From positions 4,464,001 to 4,528,000 of the forward strand of contig NW_027331831.1 in assembly GCF_033568475.1 (NCBI RefSeq): 64,000 bases of DNA, given 5' to 3'. This document shows positions 1 through 12,621 of the stretch, piece after piece (positions within the stretch are counted from its first letter, which is position 1; each line of letters starts with the position of its first letter). The translations under genes were made by a program, and so were the position numbers. This DNA is from Henckelia pumila (lineage: Eukaryota > Streptophyta > Magnoliopsida > Lamiales > Gesneriaceae). A model generated the notes under the pieces. The model worked only from the letters and a program-made list of their open reading frames with translations, was not told the origin of the DNA and made no database searches.

Positions 1-310
1 ATGGGCTAGCTTCAGAATGCATTATCAAGGCATTCATACAACATTGAAGTGTTTACCGTTTACGAGAACAATGAATTGGGTTATGTCATAATTCAAATAG
101 GAAAAAATGAATATTTCATATACCAAGCTAGGCATGCATTATTTTCATTTAACAGAATTTTCCTTGAGACTCTGGCTATGGGGGTGAGTCATGTGAAATA
201 AGTTCTCCAATTCAGGCACTCAATACACACACGTTATGAATTACATGCAAAAAGTCTGAACAAAAGAAACCTAAGCATGATAGGTAAAAAAGAAGGGGAG
301 AAACACTCAC
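1..310 (-). other. intron 2 of ISPF (partial)
   Basis: This follows the GTGAGTG donor at 304-310. It is AT-rich, with no coding match to the missing ISPF C-terminus on the minus strand and no other gene visible. Confidence 0.7.
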
Positions 311-1726
311 AGCCTCCTTCAAGAAAACAGAAGAGGCTGCGCCTTTCCACTTAGGATCTGTGTCTGGAAAGATCTGCCCAATGTCTGGAAGTCCCAGTGC
401 GCCTAATATAGCATCAACCACACAGTGCAATAACACATCCCCTAGAAACAAAAGAACAAAGCCACCTTGATGACAAAATTTTTACCAGCTACTACTGTAT
501 GGACACTAAAATGAGCAGATTCAGACTATCGCTATCGTTGAGAAACATGTCTTAATTTTGCTCCAATTCTTTAAAGCTTGTCATTGTCCACTGGCACTGA
601 CTATTGTCGATGATTGAAGATCGAAAATTGAAAAGAGTAGAACGAGTTAACTAGCCCTTTTTGTGAAAGACTGCTGATAAGTTATAACATGATTTTGATT
701 TTAGCCAGTCATTCTGAATTGGCTATAAATTTCGCGATAGATGAGCAATATATCACCCAAGAAGCAATCCATATAAACAATTATTATTTTACAAGTGTTT
801 GTAATATCCAAGTGAAATCAAATCAATAACGAGGAAAAAAATTGAAATTTTGGGCTTCATTTATGGGATTGAAATTTTGAAGTGATTTTTTGATTTGGTT
901 ATGATTTCATTGGAGTGACTTTCGTAACATATCATTATTGTCAGTTGTCACAAACATTAATAGAATCGATTAGTGTAAATCAATGGTAAGATCATTAAGA
1001 GATTGAGCATTTTGGACATTATATGTTAATCTATTCTTCTTCTATGACCCATCAGTTTCTTCATAGTTCTTTCTAACAAATCTATTAGTTCTCAAAATTA
1101 AGAAAAAAACGAGAAGCAACGAATATAGAACCTCAATTGTTTATGGAATTTAAGCAAACAAATCAGTTGCAAAAAATACAGGCTTTCACCATTCAGCTAT
1201 CTAAACTAAACATGAAATCGTGATATAAAAAAAAATCAGTAAGCAAGCAACACATACACAAGAACGGATGCAGCAGAAGTGGGGATGATCATGAAATGAA
1301 ATAAATAAATTTAAAAAATTCCAATTTTCTTCCGAAACGAACCATCTAAAATAGCCTATCTATAGAAACAGAAACGTCAAACGCGTATTGATTGATACCG
1401 TCGGAGTGAGCTTCGCAGCCTCGATCATGAGGAATATCAATACCACCGATGATGAGAGGATAGCCAGGCTCCAGCCTATGTAGATCGAATCCGTGCCCTA
1501 CCCGAAACGGCAGATACCTAGTCGGAACAGAGGCCGTCGTCTTCGGTTCAGCTTCCACAGCGCCTGTGGTCGCGGCGACCACAGCCATCGCCGCCGACGA
1601 AGATGAAGTGCCCGCCGCCAGCTTCAGAGAGCTGCGAGCTGAACAAGGCCCCGGGAAATGGAGCGGCGGTTGTTTAGTGAGGCTTGTGTTGGTTGGATAG
1701 CTGAGTGAAGAAATCGCCATCGCCAT
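311..1726 (-). CDS. ISPF: 2-C-methyl-D-erythritol 2,4-cyclodiphosphate synthase, chloroplastic (5' part, two exons)
   Basis: The enzyme converts CDP-ME 2-phosphate to MEcPP in the plastid MEP isoprenoid pathway. Exon 1 is 1399-1726 and exon 2 is 311-441. The exon 1 donor is G|GTATC and the acceptor restores the Gly of HSDGDVLLH in phase 1. Exon 2 ends at KEA with donor GTGAGTG, phase 0. Residues 1 to about 65 are Ser/Thr/Ala-rich, like a transit peptide. The mature part starts near [19 protein letters not shown], with the metal ligands Asp81 and His83 of the D-x-H motif, followed by [12 protein letters not shown]. Exon 2 carries [19 protein letters not shown] and [11 protein letters not shown], which are nearly invariant in plants. 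The C-terminal third (after KEA) is not found in 1-310 and must lie beyond the left edge. The start is the first ATG of two in MAMAISS. Recognition is from family memory and is very secure. Confidence 0.96.
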
Positions 1727-3030
1727 TTTTGAATTTTGACTGTGTTCTCAATCTGTGGAAGACGCCTCTGCTACCAACTCAAATTTGTAGCTTTATGGAG
1801 GCATATATATGCATATACATATACATTACAATTTACACATACACATGTACATATATACCCTTCCTATGTCAAAATAGACGGGTTCGTTGAGTTGATCCAT
1901 CCCATCACGCTCATTTATGCTTGCGAAATCCACTTCATCTCACCTAGTGTAACAAAAAAAACATGATAAAAGTGGTTTAAAACACAATACCGATTTTTTG
2001 CACCGTGCATCTGAGTTCGAGATCAAAATTATATAATTTTTCCTTCTCAATTATATATGACACATTTATTTTTTTATTTTTTCTAAATATATAAACATAT
2101 ATCATATTTAGTAATATTTTTTATAATTTTTTACTAATATATTCTTATTAAATACATATCGAAACTTGTGTAATCATTTTTTTGAATACATTAAATTTAG
2201 TATAGCCACAAATAGTACAAAATACAGTTAAAAAATAAAATAAAAAATCAAGCATATAAATAAAGTTAAAATAGATAAAGTAAGATAATTTAAGTTTCAA
2301 TTTTAGTCGTGATTATAAAATGAAGAATATTTAAATATACTATCGGAAGGGTAATATTTATATAGGGAGTCGGAGTCGTGTTTGCGGGCTATTGAATTGA
2401 ATGCACACAATGAACTTTCTTTAAATATTGTTATTTATCATTTAATTACTAATAATTTATTTATTTATAAGCGCCGCCAAACACAACCTCCGTTCCAACG
2501 TAAATCAATTGACCAAACTTCTATGTTTTAATAAAAAAAAAGTATATTATTTCAAAAAAAAATGAAAAATATTAATTGATCATATAAATTCAAGATAAAT
2601 AAAAATATATAAATCAACATAATAATAATAATAATAATAATAACAATCAATTCAACATATTGTATTTAAACATAAAACCAACGTTACCCCGGTCGCCGAG
2701 TATAAAATTTTATGATTTTTAAAAGCAATTCGATCAAGGATATTTTGCGCACAGAGAAAATATATCGACATCTTAAGTTTGTTGATATGAAAAATGTTAA
2801 GACAAAAACAAAAAATACTTGTGCTTTTTTCAATTGCACTTTTTAAGTTACTTTGCAAAATGGAGGAAGACCAAAAATAGACTTTAATGTAATTTCAATA
2901 AACAAGATCAACAAAATCTAACCCATAAATTTATGCATACATATCCTAAGTTTACGAAAATACAAAACAGACAAACTTTGTTCACTAGTTTACGTCTATA
3001 TCATGATGGCATTACAAACACGAAACAACT
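1727..3030. other. intergenic region, ISPF promoter side and DDA1 3' side
   Basis: About 1.3 kb, very AT-rich, with a short (ATA)n run near 2618-2643 and alternating TA/CA stretches at 1800-1860 that would lie just upstream of the ISPF start. No gene or bounded transposon could be supported. The open frames here have no family likeness. Confidence 0.6.
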
Positions 3031-6000
3031 TCATGGTTCATATGAAAGCCTAAAATTATCTGAAACAGAAGAAGACCTCTGAAGCTTCGATGGACGCTCG
3101 GGGGCCGGATTGTCCCAAGATGCTCTCTTGGGTCTCAACTGCAAAATCATATATATTTACTAGAGAAACAATCTTCATACTAAGGCGTATGCTTTGGCGC
3201 GAAATTCACGACCATAAGAATGAACAGAGTTTCACATAAAAATGGATTGATATTAGTGAACAACCTGGTGTTGATTGATGAAAAGAATATCAGAAATCAG
3301 TGTTTGAAATGGTTTCACTTACAATATCAACTGCTGGAGACACTGATATTCAAGGGGATAGAAATCGTTGTATCAAAAAAAAAAAAAAAAACTTGAAATC
3401 AACTTGACATGAAGGCATTGATTAAGTTTTACTCGGAGATTAGGGATCATCAAGACTCGGGTTTTTAATATACCATTCGAATTACGGCTCAAAAATAAAG
3501 ATGACATTGACAAAGCCATCTCATCACAAGATATGAAAAAGGGAAATTATAAATCACACTAACCTTTTCTTCAGTATGCTTGTAGAAGTGCCTTAAAAGT
3601 ATGTTTCTTGATTCGGAAACTATCACTGCAAAATGAAATAAAAGAAAGTCGAGAATACAGCGTGAAGAAACCATATCCATCCATGATCAAAACTGCAAAT
3701 AATTTGTGCAGCCTACCCTCTAAGTTCACATCTATTAGATGGAACTTTTGATATTATTCTTCGCAAAGCTAAAGTTCTCAATTACATTGATGCATATTCA
3801 TTTGACGCAGGCTTCATAATAAGAAATCTCAAGGCTTTGCTTAATATGTTTCTCGTGGATGCAGTTCTCCACTCCAAGAATAAAAACAAAAATCCTCATG
3901 TTATTTACATTTTTTTCCTCCAAAAAATATTTTCACATTTCACACCTCCCAATTTAATAATTCATCGTTATGTTTAGTTCAAATTTTCGCTGCCTTCAAA
4001 CATATTCTAATTTTGTATTATGTTCTAATACAATATACTAAATTTTAAAATATCAGACATACTAATAAACAATTACAGCACATTCTTACATGATATGATA
4101 TCTGCAGTAAAAATATCTTTTGGAAAAAGAAATCGATATGTAGATAAAATTTTCAAAAATATTTTTTCAAAATCAAACTCCAGAAATGCCGAAATCAAAC
4201 TAAACACCACCAACTGATAAATTGGCTGCGGAAAGAACATAAGAAAGATGTAACATGCAAGTTAAAATAGAAAAGACAGGAATCTGCGTCAAATATGAAA
4301 AAAGGGGTACGTCAAGTTTTCAAATACCTTGATCAGGTGGTGGAAGAGTGCGATCATGAGTTGGGCGATAAGTAACGGGTGTCATTTTCTGGAGACACAA
4401 GCAACACAGACAAAGTATATGAGAAACAATTGTTCAAGTTTCCAATAAACATGGCACCACTAAAAGGAATTCGATCTCTGAGAACAAAAGAAGTTCATCG
4501 GACATTTCAAATTTTTGGGCAAGATTGAGAATCATAATTGCTAGGATATCACAAACTTCAAACATTAAATAATATTATTTACAATGGTAAACCCAAAAGT
4601 GAAGTAGTTGGATTCAAAGGATTGCCATCTCAAATGTAAGCCATACTGAGTGCATGGAATGGAAACATTTTATAGAAAAATATATCCAAAGATGTGCTTA
4701 GATAGAATAGCTTGTCACATCCATGACCTGGAGTCTGCTACAATGGAGGCAGACTAACCTACATTCTTGAGCAACTCAGGAAAAGAAAGGAACAAAATGA
4801 AACACGAAACATGTATAATTACGTATATTGTATAAGAGTGTGTGTTTATGCATATGTATGAAGGTAGGCAGAGAGGAAAATCCATAATTATGAACCAACA
4901 ACTATTTAAATGATATTGTTTTTAAATTGATTTTCTCTCTTTCTGATGAATTGATCTTTAAACTGAGAAATGGTAAATTGGCACTTGCTATAGAAATTTG
5001 TGCAGATTTTTTAACCTATTTCAATGAACGAGCATCAAACAGAAAAAAATTGAAGCACGTGAAGTGTTGGGCTGATTCAAAGAAACAAGTTTGAATTCAA
5101 AAGTTAGCGAGGAAAAACTTGCTAATAGTCTTGAAATTAGATCCATCTGAATCTTGCACATCTTAAACTATCAAGTTAGAGAAGCTGCCTGACATGACTT
5201 CCGCGAAATGAAGAAACCAAGCAAACCAAAAAAAAAACGTGAAAGACAATGCTTTCCTATGTCTGTGTGACCCAAATCTTCCAAGAAAGTTGAATCTTTC
5301 AAGAATCTTAAGTGGTTAACTATGTTTGCCAGTAATTACAAATGAACAAGGTGATTAGTTGGGTTATCAACAAGCACAATTTTCAGTCTTCAACTCTTGG
5401 CCAAAATTACAGTCGAAATAATATACTTCCAAGAACCAAATGAAGGCGAGAGGGCCAGAAAAGTATGATACTTGTGGATTTACTCCCGGAAAAACAGAAA
5501 GAAAACACCACTAGTACCACACAATGAACAAAATACAGAACAATGATGTTGTCTTATAGCAACCTGTCGGTATACAATTCTTTTAGGCCTACGAGCTTCT
5601 AGACATTGCACTCTTACTCGGCTCGTTAACCACCAATTATGAAACTGAGCAAAATTGGAAAACTTTCACCACTTGTGACAATCCTCACCTATAATAAAGA
5701 TAATTTACAGACACGTGCTCGACTCACCAAAAGTCTACCGTTATCTGTTGGCAGGAAAATATCAAGAATTGACATCCAACAATTGTCGCGTCCGTTATAA
5801 TAAAAAGGTCAGTATCTAAATAACAGAAGTCAATCTTTACACAACGGACAACAATTCCGTTACGCGACTGCTAGACACGTGCTCGTCTAATCCAATATAC
5901 ACGTCTCACACAAATCGACTTTCAATAGCACAGTAACGGACATAAATGAATGCAGCTCATCTAATCCAATATACGGATCTCACACAAATCAACTTTCAAT

Positions 6001-6621
6001 AGCACAATAACGGACATAAATGATGCCAATCACACTACTAGCAAACAGAGATACACAACACAGTAAACTCAAATTAAGATCATACAACTAAACACAGTCC
6101 ACTCAATAATTCTTCACCAATCAAAGCTTTAACTGTCATAGGATACAACATTCTTCCATAAAACCAAAAAAACGCCATTTCTTGAACCAACAAGCGTAGG
6201 CCACAGCATTCTTCCATAAAAAAAAACAAAAAAAAAAAACCATTTCTTGAGCCAACAATTTCATGCAGTACACAACTCAAAACAACCCAAAGCTGAGACT
6301 TGTAAAACGACATCGATAAACTAAAACGCCCTTAATTGCAAAAGGGACCAAAGATCACAACCTCACAAGTCCACGAAACAGTTAAATATTCAGTCATCTC
6401 AGAAAATCCATTTCTTAAACTCTCACGCACGAAACTTGAAGTCTTGAAACAAAAACACAACTGAATTACAGAAGACGAAAAACTAATGGGATTCTACTAA
6501 AAAACCAAATGGGGTGTAGCAAAAAGAACACCGAGTCAAATACTACCGATGGGTTGGAAGGATCATTGGGTTTGAACTGGCTGAAGTTTTGAGGATCGAT
6601 ACTAGGCCAACTACCCAGCAT
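3031..6621 (-). CDS. DDA1: DET1- and DDB1-associated protein 1 (DDA1) homologue
   Basis: DDA1 is the small subunit of the COP10-DET1-DDB1 complex that helps CUL4 ubiquitin ligases pick substrates in the nucleus. Four coding exons: 6547-6621, 4328-4388, 3564-3625 and 3031-3138, giving 101 residues, close to the usual length of about 100. Family landmarks in order: [16 protein letters not shown] with NDPSNPS (exon 1), [20 protein letters not shown] (exon 2), [21 protein letters not shown] (exon 3; first 20 residues diagnostic) and LRPKRAS opening exon 4. All junctions are GT-AG and keep frame. The tail after LRPKRA is Ser/Pro-rich and variable, as in other plants. An in-frame TAA lies upstream of the chosen ATG. 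Another ATG seven bases upstream is out of frame. The 2.2-kb first intron shows no inserted gene. Confidence 0.95.
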
Positions 6622-7488
6622 TGATTCATCCAGCGTGCAAAACCCGGAGGAGATTACTGATTAAGGTGAAGTGCAAGCGATAAAGAGAAAACTAACAGAT
6701 ATACACGGAGGAATTGAGGGTGGATTTGCAACGCAAAGGCTTCTAGGTGGCAATTGGCGTCACAAGGCAGGTGTTGTTGCCAAATTTCATTACAAGGGAG
6801 AATCTTTACATTTACTGCAGCGGAATTGCTTTTGCCACTCATCTTTCCAATCTCTGGATTTGTATTGTATCTATGTAATACCGGGTGACAAGTACGTTGT
6901 TAAAACTATTTCGGGATTTTAAAAGAAAATTATTTTTATTATCTGCCAAAAAACAAATATAACTAAATAAAATTTCAATGGAAAAATATTATTCATCATT
7001 CAGAATTATATTTTTCAATCAAATTTGACTTGCAGACATGCATGTCAAAAGTGGTGGGTATTTTATTAAGGTTACATCCAAAAGAGTATCTAAGTTGATG
7101 GAGTAGATAGACATTAGTTCAGTTATCTTGTGTTCGATTTCTCTTATACAACTAAATTATTGTACATGGCTTGAAAAAAAAAGAAAAAAGAACATAGAAC
7201 AATATATAATTTCAAAAATTATTTTGATGCGGAAAAATTGTATTTGAAAATTAATACCATGAGTAGAATATCATAACACATTAACAATTTTATACCAGAG
7301 TCCCATGTTGCACAAGTTCGTCCATCATCACGAGTTGCCCTTTCAAATATTGAAATGGTGATTTTTGGATATATGTGAGCAACAATTGCCTCAGTGGTAT
7401 AACTATTAGCTTTCACATATTTACATTACACAATTACTCAATCTAAAAAAAATGTATAATTGGGAGTATATCCATTCAAAAAGGTAAA
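6622..7488. other. intergenic region between DDA1 and SPO11-2
   Basis: DDA1 5' flank and SPO11-2 3' flank. AT-rich, with no bounded repeat. A plus-strand frame at 6671-6922 has no family likeness and overlaps the DDA1 5' leader region. Confidence 0.5.
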
Positions 7489-10400
7489 TTATATGTAACT
7501 AGCTTGCACAATTTTCTTAGCCAGATATTTTGATAAGAAATCGAAGCCATGAACATAAAGAGCTTCAATTTCTGCTTTGTGGCCACTCTGAACCATCATG
7601 GCTAGCTCTTCTTTGTATCTATCCTGTAAAACCAAGTACACCATTGATAAGCAAGGCGGCCGAAGATTTTTTTTTTTTTAAAAAAAAAGAAAAAAAAAAA
7701 GAGCATAATGGTAAGGATAGTTATAACATTTCGCATAACATCAGCACGGATAAGACTATAATGAGAGTTGTATATTGAAAGACAATTACATGAAGATGAT
7801 CTGGTTTAATGCGATAGTGTAAATTTACCAGTAAAATTTCTGAATTCGCCAAGCTTTTAGCTATTTGATGATCACGCGTCTTCAGTTGGATCAGTGATTC
7901 TTCAGGTACGAGTTGTTCGATATCATTCTTATGCAGTCCCAGCCACTTGATATTGCAAGCTAAATTACAGAGATTAAGTCGTTTTAGGCAGTGTTTGCAT
8001 GGCTTCAGGCATGAAGGGTTGTGACAGGTTAGAAGTAAGAACCATATCTGTATGCTTCTAAGCCCATTCCTATGCTTCCATGCTTGAAGGTGCATAGTAT
8101 TGCCAATCCTGCTGGATTCCTTCGTATTTAAAAATCAAAAGGTAAAGGAATTGTTAAATAACTCTGAATTATCAATAGAAATTACTCAGATTAGGACAGC
8201 AAATAAATGGAGGCACTAAATATTTTTGGGCTCAAAAAGGATTACATACATTCTAAATTTAGTTCATGGTATTGACAAATAGGATGGTTGAGTTAATGCT
8301 TTTTATTGCGACACGGTAAAACAAATTTGACTGGTTGTCAAATGATGAAGACGACAATACAGGGGATGCATCTCATTTATTTTTTAAATAATTTTAATTC
8401 TACATTAACATGTATTAAGTGATTACACACTTCTGTGGGTGCATGTGCAGTGTGTATTTGAAAAGTTATATGATAGAATTTTGGAAAACTCAAGCCCAAG
8501 GATCAGGTCTTTTTACAAGTCTGCAGAGATTGATGAAGATCATTCATACCAGTCAACCAAGCCTAGAATGGGTAGTTCTGAAAACTCTCGACTCATTCGA
8601 TGAAGCAACAACCTGCATGAAATTTTACAAATTATACATCATTAAGTGGTGTTCCCAAATCCCAACATGCAAAAAAACCTGTGCTAAACTGCCAAGTGAG
8701 TTTAATGAAGAAAGGGTCATGCCTTGTGGCAATATCTGGATATCCTTTGGCCGTAATGAGAATACATGGAATTTGATTGAATACCCGGTCCTCAGCTAGC
8801 CTCTGGAATATGGCATGCTGGACAATACTGATGTTTCATTGATTTGCCATAAAAGTAGCAGCAAGGGATTTTTTCAATAGTAAATAAGTAAAAACTAAAC
8901 GAGGAAACAAAAACCTTCTCAACCACAATGATGTATCTAGCATCACTCTTCATCATCAAATTCTCGAGAAAATTCAGGTCTCCAGAGATGGCATAACCAG
9001 AAGATCCACAGATCGAACAATCAACAATGTTTAGGTTTGGCTCCTTCTCCACAATTGAAAAAACATTCGTAAGACATAGTATGCTTCACTTGCAGACAAA
9101 AGTAGAGTGACATCAAGTTGTTTTATTCTACTTCAAGTTATACCAATTGTGGTTTTCCTTTTTCTAATAATAAAATCTAAGAGAGGGAAGCCGGTCGTAC
9201 AATTCTCACCATTATGAAATCATGGGAAATGATTGTGTGAAAAATGCACTATAAAATAAATTTATCCCGGAGTATTAAATCTTAGCAAATGATTGTTTGA
9301 AAAGAACACCATATGACAAGTTCAATCGACACAAAGTAGATTATTGAAAATTTTGGAGGCCGTAAAACTAACATAATCACGTCATTGATCCACTTCAACA
9401 ACAAAAATTCTAATCTTCTGTTGAAGGTGGCGAGTTAAAGATTAATGCCTGAAGTAATAGGCGGCCAGCAACCACTCCTCTACTGGATGCCATAATGCCA
9501 AGGCTATAGCGGCTACATCTAAGTAATGCCACCACATCTGTTTGCTTATCAAAGAAAGAACGCCACAACTTAGAAGCTCTACAGGCAGATAAAGGAAGAT
9601 AATTAAAACAAAATCAAGTTCAATCTGTCAAAGTATACTGTAAGCAAAGTAAAGCACAGGTGTTGCCATGACAGTTGCACCACATCTGTATTCTCTAACA
9701 TGTTACTGCTATCCCAGTTGATAAATGATTATAGAACCAATGCAGCTCCCAAAAAAAAACAAAAACAAATACAAAACTTGGACCTTGGATAGTCCGATTG
9801 ACCTGCAATTGAGAAGTAAAATACTCTGGTGAATCGGAGAGTAATTTATAAAATAATTCCCTTTGAGTCACTTTCTTTTCTTGGACCAGAATCTGATGGC
9901 ACATCACCATCACCTTCCACACTTCAAAAACCCAAAAGAACGTCAAATTAACATGAAAAGTGAATTCAACTACGAAACAAACCAAACCGAAAATCGCGAA
10001 CAATGGATACCTCTGATAAATGACTTAGCACTGCTTTCATTCATCAAAGACCGGGTGCAAAATGAACGCGAAAGAAAAATCGCCGAGGATTCAGTTAGCA
10101 ATCCTCGACTGGCTCTACAATTGCTCGACGATCTGTCTATCTGTCACAAACGAACCATAAAATCTTAAACATAAAAAAAAATTGCCATAACTTAGGAAAT
10201 GAACAGGCATTAATTTTACAAATCACAAACAAGAAGATCCAAAAATAAAAACCGAACCAGAGGTAAATCAGAGATCGATGGATTCGTTGAATTCAGATTC
10301 CTCAGGAAATTAAGGACGGCGACTTCAATCCTAGCTCGAACCTGAAAGCAAACCAACTAACAAATTAAGAATCACGGGAATCAAACCAAAAAATTACAAA

Positions 10401-10497
10401 AATGAAAAGATGTAGGAACCTCGAAAGGAGGAATGATATCAGCGTTGCAAAGATATTGATCCGAAACGAAAATGGAGGATTTTAGCATTTCAGCCAT
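7489..10497 (-). CDS. SPO11-2: meiotic recombination protein SPO11-2 (topoisomerase VI subunit A family)
   Basis: SPO11-2 makes meiotic DNA double-strand breaks with SPO11-1 and MTOPVIB in the nucleus. Eleven exons: 10420-10497, 10258-10341, 10011-10140, 9784-9921, 9449-9537, 8915-9043, 8723-8817, 8550-8612, 8043-8119, 7829-7959 and 7489-7623. They join in frame to 382 residues, against 383 in Arabidopsis. The catalytic Tyr is residue 122 in [11 protein letters not shown] (winged-helix domain). The Toprim metal site shows Glu215 in YIIVVEK and Asp268 in [43 protein letters not shown] and [13 protein letters not shown] are also typical. Exons 5 and 7 can only be joined with GC donors (AG|GCATTA and AG|GCATGA). 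The usual KFGS reads KHGS. The frame is open throughout, so the gene looks functional. Confidence 0.95.
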
Positions 10498-11879
10498 TTT
10501 CGTTGGCGAGAAGATGAAATTGTCTCTGAATTTTGGCGGGCTAATGGGTTAAAGTTTGATTAAATGTATTTAAAAATATTTTTTAAAAAATAATAATAAT
10601 TAGAAAACACTTCCTATATTATAAAGGTGAAAGTATTTTGGAATGTTTGTAAATATATTTGTATTTATTTCAACTTCTATAATTTTAATCAAAAGTTGGA
10701 AGCAAGGTTTTGATGTTTTAGTAGCTTCTATTTTTTTTGTTAATGTTTTTAAATTATAATATAATATAATTTTGATATTTTTATCATTAAAAAAAGTTAT
10801 CGTGTTCCATAATTGTCCTCACGTATTTTTTTTCATACTTTTTTTCTCAAATTCATGCCTTCTTTTATAAAAATTTTTGGATATTTTTAAAAATTTTAAT
10901 TTATATATATGAGTTTTCAAAGAGTTTTAAATGGAATTCATAAAATTATAATAGTATTTTATTACAATCATTTATTTTTTAAAATTTAAATTATCATTTC
11001 CATAATTTTTTTATGTGTTTTATGCATTTACACAAATTTTGTCATTTGTTTTTTTAAAAAAAATAAAATATATTAATCTAACATATATTTTCCAAGTTTT
11101 CATATTATAATAAGATAAATTAATTTTTATACAAATATTCAAAATATAATGATTATATACTTGATAGTGTGAGCACAAAAATTAGATAAGTAAAAGAGTG
11201 AGTGTTATATAGGGTAAGATATTATTGTCATTTTTTTAAAAAAAATTAAGCTTGAGATCAATTTTTTTTTTTTTCAAACACCCAAACTTTAGTTTGTATT
11301 AGCTAGGAACTTTTATTTCAAGCACTCTCTATTTTTAAGTTCGCATTCACTTTTTTATAATCTCTAAAATATTTAGTTCAAAATAAATAGAATCTCATGC
11401 AAACACTCCCTTAATAACTTACTAACAGATCATGCAAATTTATTATGTTAGTGTTATGTCTATATATCGGAAAATGATGCATATTAAATAAGATTTGAAA
11501 TTATAATTAACAAATCAATTAGCTAGAAAAATAATTTTTAATTTCTTTTTTAAAAAAAGAAAAATAAATTTTATTCTCTTGTAAAGAATCAATAAATTTT
11601 TTATGCAAGAGGTGAGATCGTGAGAAGTTGGGAAAAGATGAAGAGAGGTAAGAAACAAAAATCACATAACATTATGTTTAACCTTTTCTTTTTCTTGAAG
11701 TATTATGTTTAATCATAAAAATTAATTTATAAATTTGCCCTTCTCTTCTTTTAGTTTTTAGTGAATATTCAATAGTAGGGCTGATTTTAATTTTTTTAAA
11801 TTTTTTTTTTTTTGGAAATAGACTCGAGAAATGTTATTAAGATAATGTTTGGGAGAGCAAAAAGAAAAGATTGAGAAGT
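10498..11879. other. AT-rich intergenic region upstream of SPO11-2
   Basis: SPO11-2 promoter side followed by long T-runs and AT-rich sequence. I see no open frame with family likeness and no terminal repeats in this stretch. Confidence 0.5.
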
Positions 11880-12355
11880 TAGGGATGGCAACGGAATGGG
11901 TCTGGGGCGGGTTTAAACCCGTTGGACCTGTCACAAATTAAATATTTTTACGTTTATTAAATTAAAAAATTAAAAAATTAACAAAAATCATTAAATTAAA
12001 TTTTAAATATTATCATTAAATTAAATTTCAAATATATATTGATAATATTTAAGACAAAAAAATATTCTCACAAGTTTAAATTTAACTTGTAATTAATTAA
12101 TAATTATTAGCCCAAAAAATATTATAATTATATATTTTTATACTAAATATATAATAATAAAACAAATTCATTTCAATCCAATAGTATTACACTCAAATTA
12201 TGGATAAAATACTAATTATTTAGTATAAAAATATAAATACATATTATAAATATTACTTATATATATTTTATATTTATATAAATTTATATACATATATATT
12301 ATGGTGGGACGGGTCGGGGCGGATTTGATACGTGTCGGGTTCATTGTCATCCCTA
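11880..12355. mobile_element. non-autonomous hAT element (476 bp)
   Basis: Ends TAGGGATGGCAAC and, inverted, TAGGGATGACAAT. The 8-bp target duplication TGAGAAGT lies at 11872-11879 and 12356-12363 and is identical. Subterminal GC-rich motifs (GGGTCTGGGGCGGG at left, GGGACGGGTCGGGGCGG at right) enclose an AT-rich core with no coding frame. The terminal sequence type and 8-bp duplication are those of hAT transposons. The perfect duplication suggests a fairly recent insertion. Confidence 0.88.
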
Positions 12356-12621
12356 TGAGAAGTTTTTGCTTTCTCAAACACTACTTAAGCCATACGACAT
12401 ATCCCGGATAACTGGAAATTAAAGCAGAAGAAGGTGTGACCCTTTTTATAACACCAGACATGAAAAACATCATCTCTAACAAGAACTCGGGTAACCTGAA
12501 AATAAAACCCAAAAAAAAAAAAAAAAATCTAGAATAATTCGTTAGCAGAAAGGCCTAAAGGGGTAAAACTGGCCTCTCCTCATGCAAGCCACCCAAGACT
12601 TTGCCCCTTCGATTTTTCAAA

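Noticed and set aside
6671-6922. Plus-strand 83-residue frame upstream of DDA1
   Set aside because: No family likeness; it overlaps the DDA1 leader on the other strand and looks like a chance frame.
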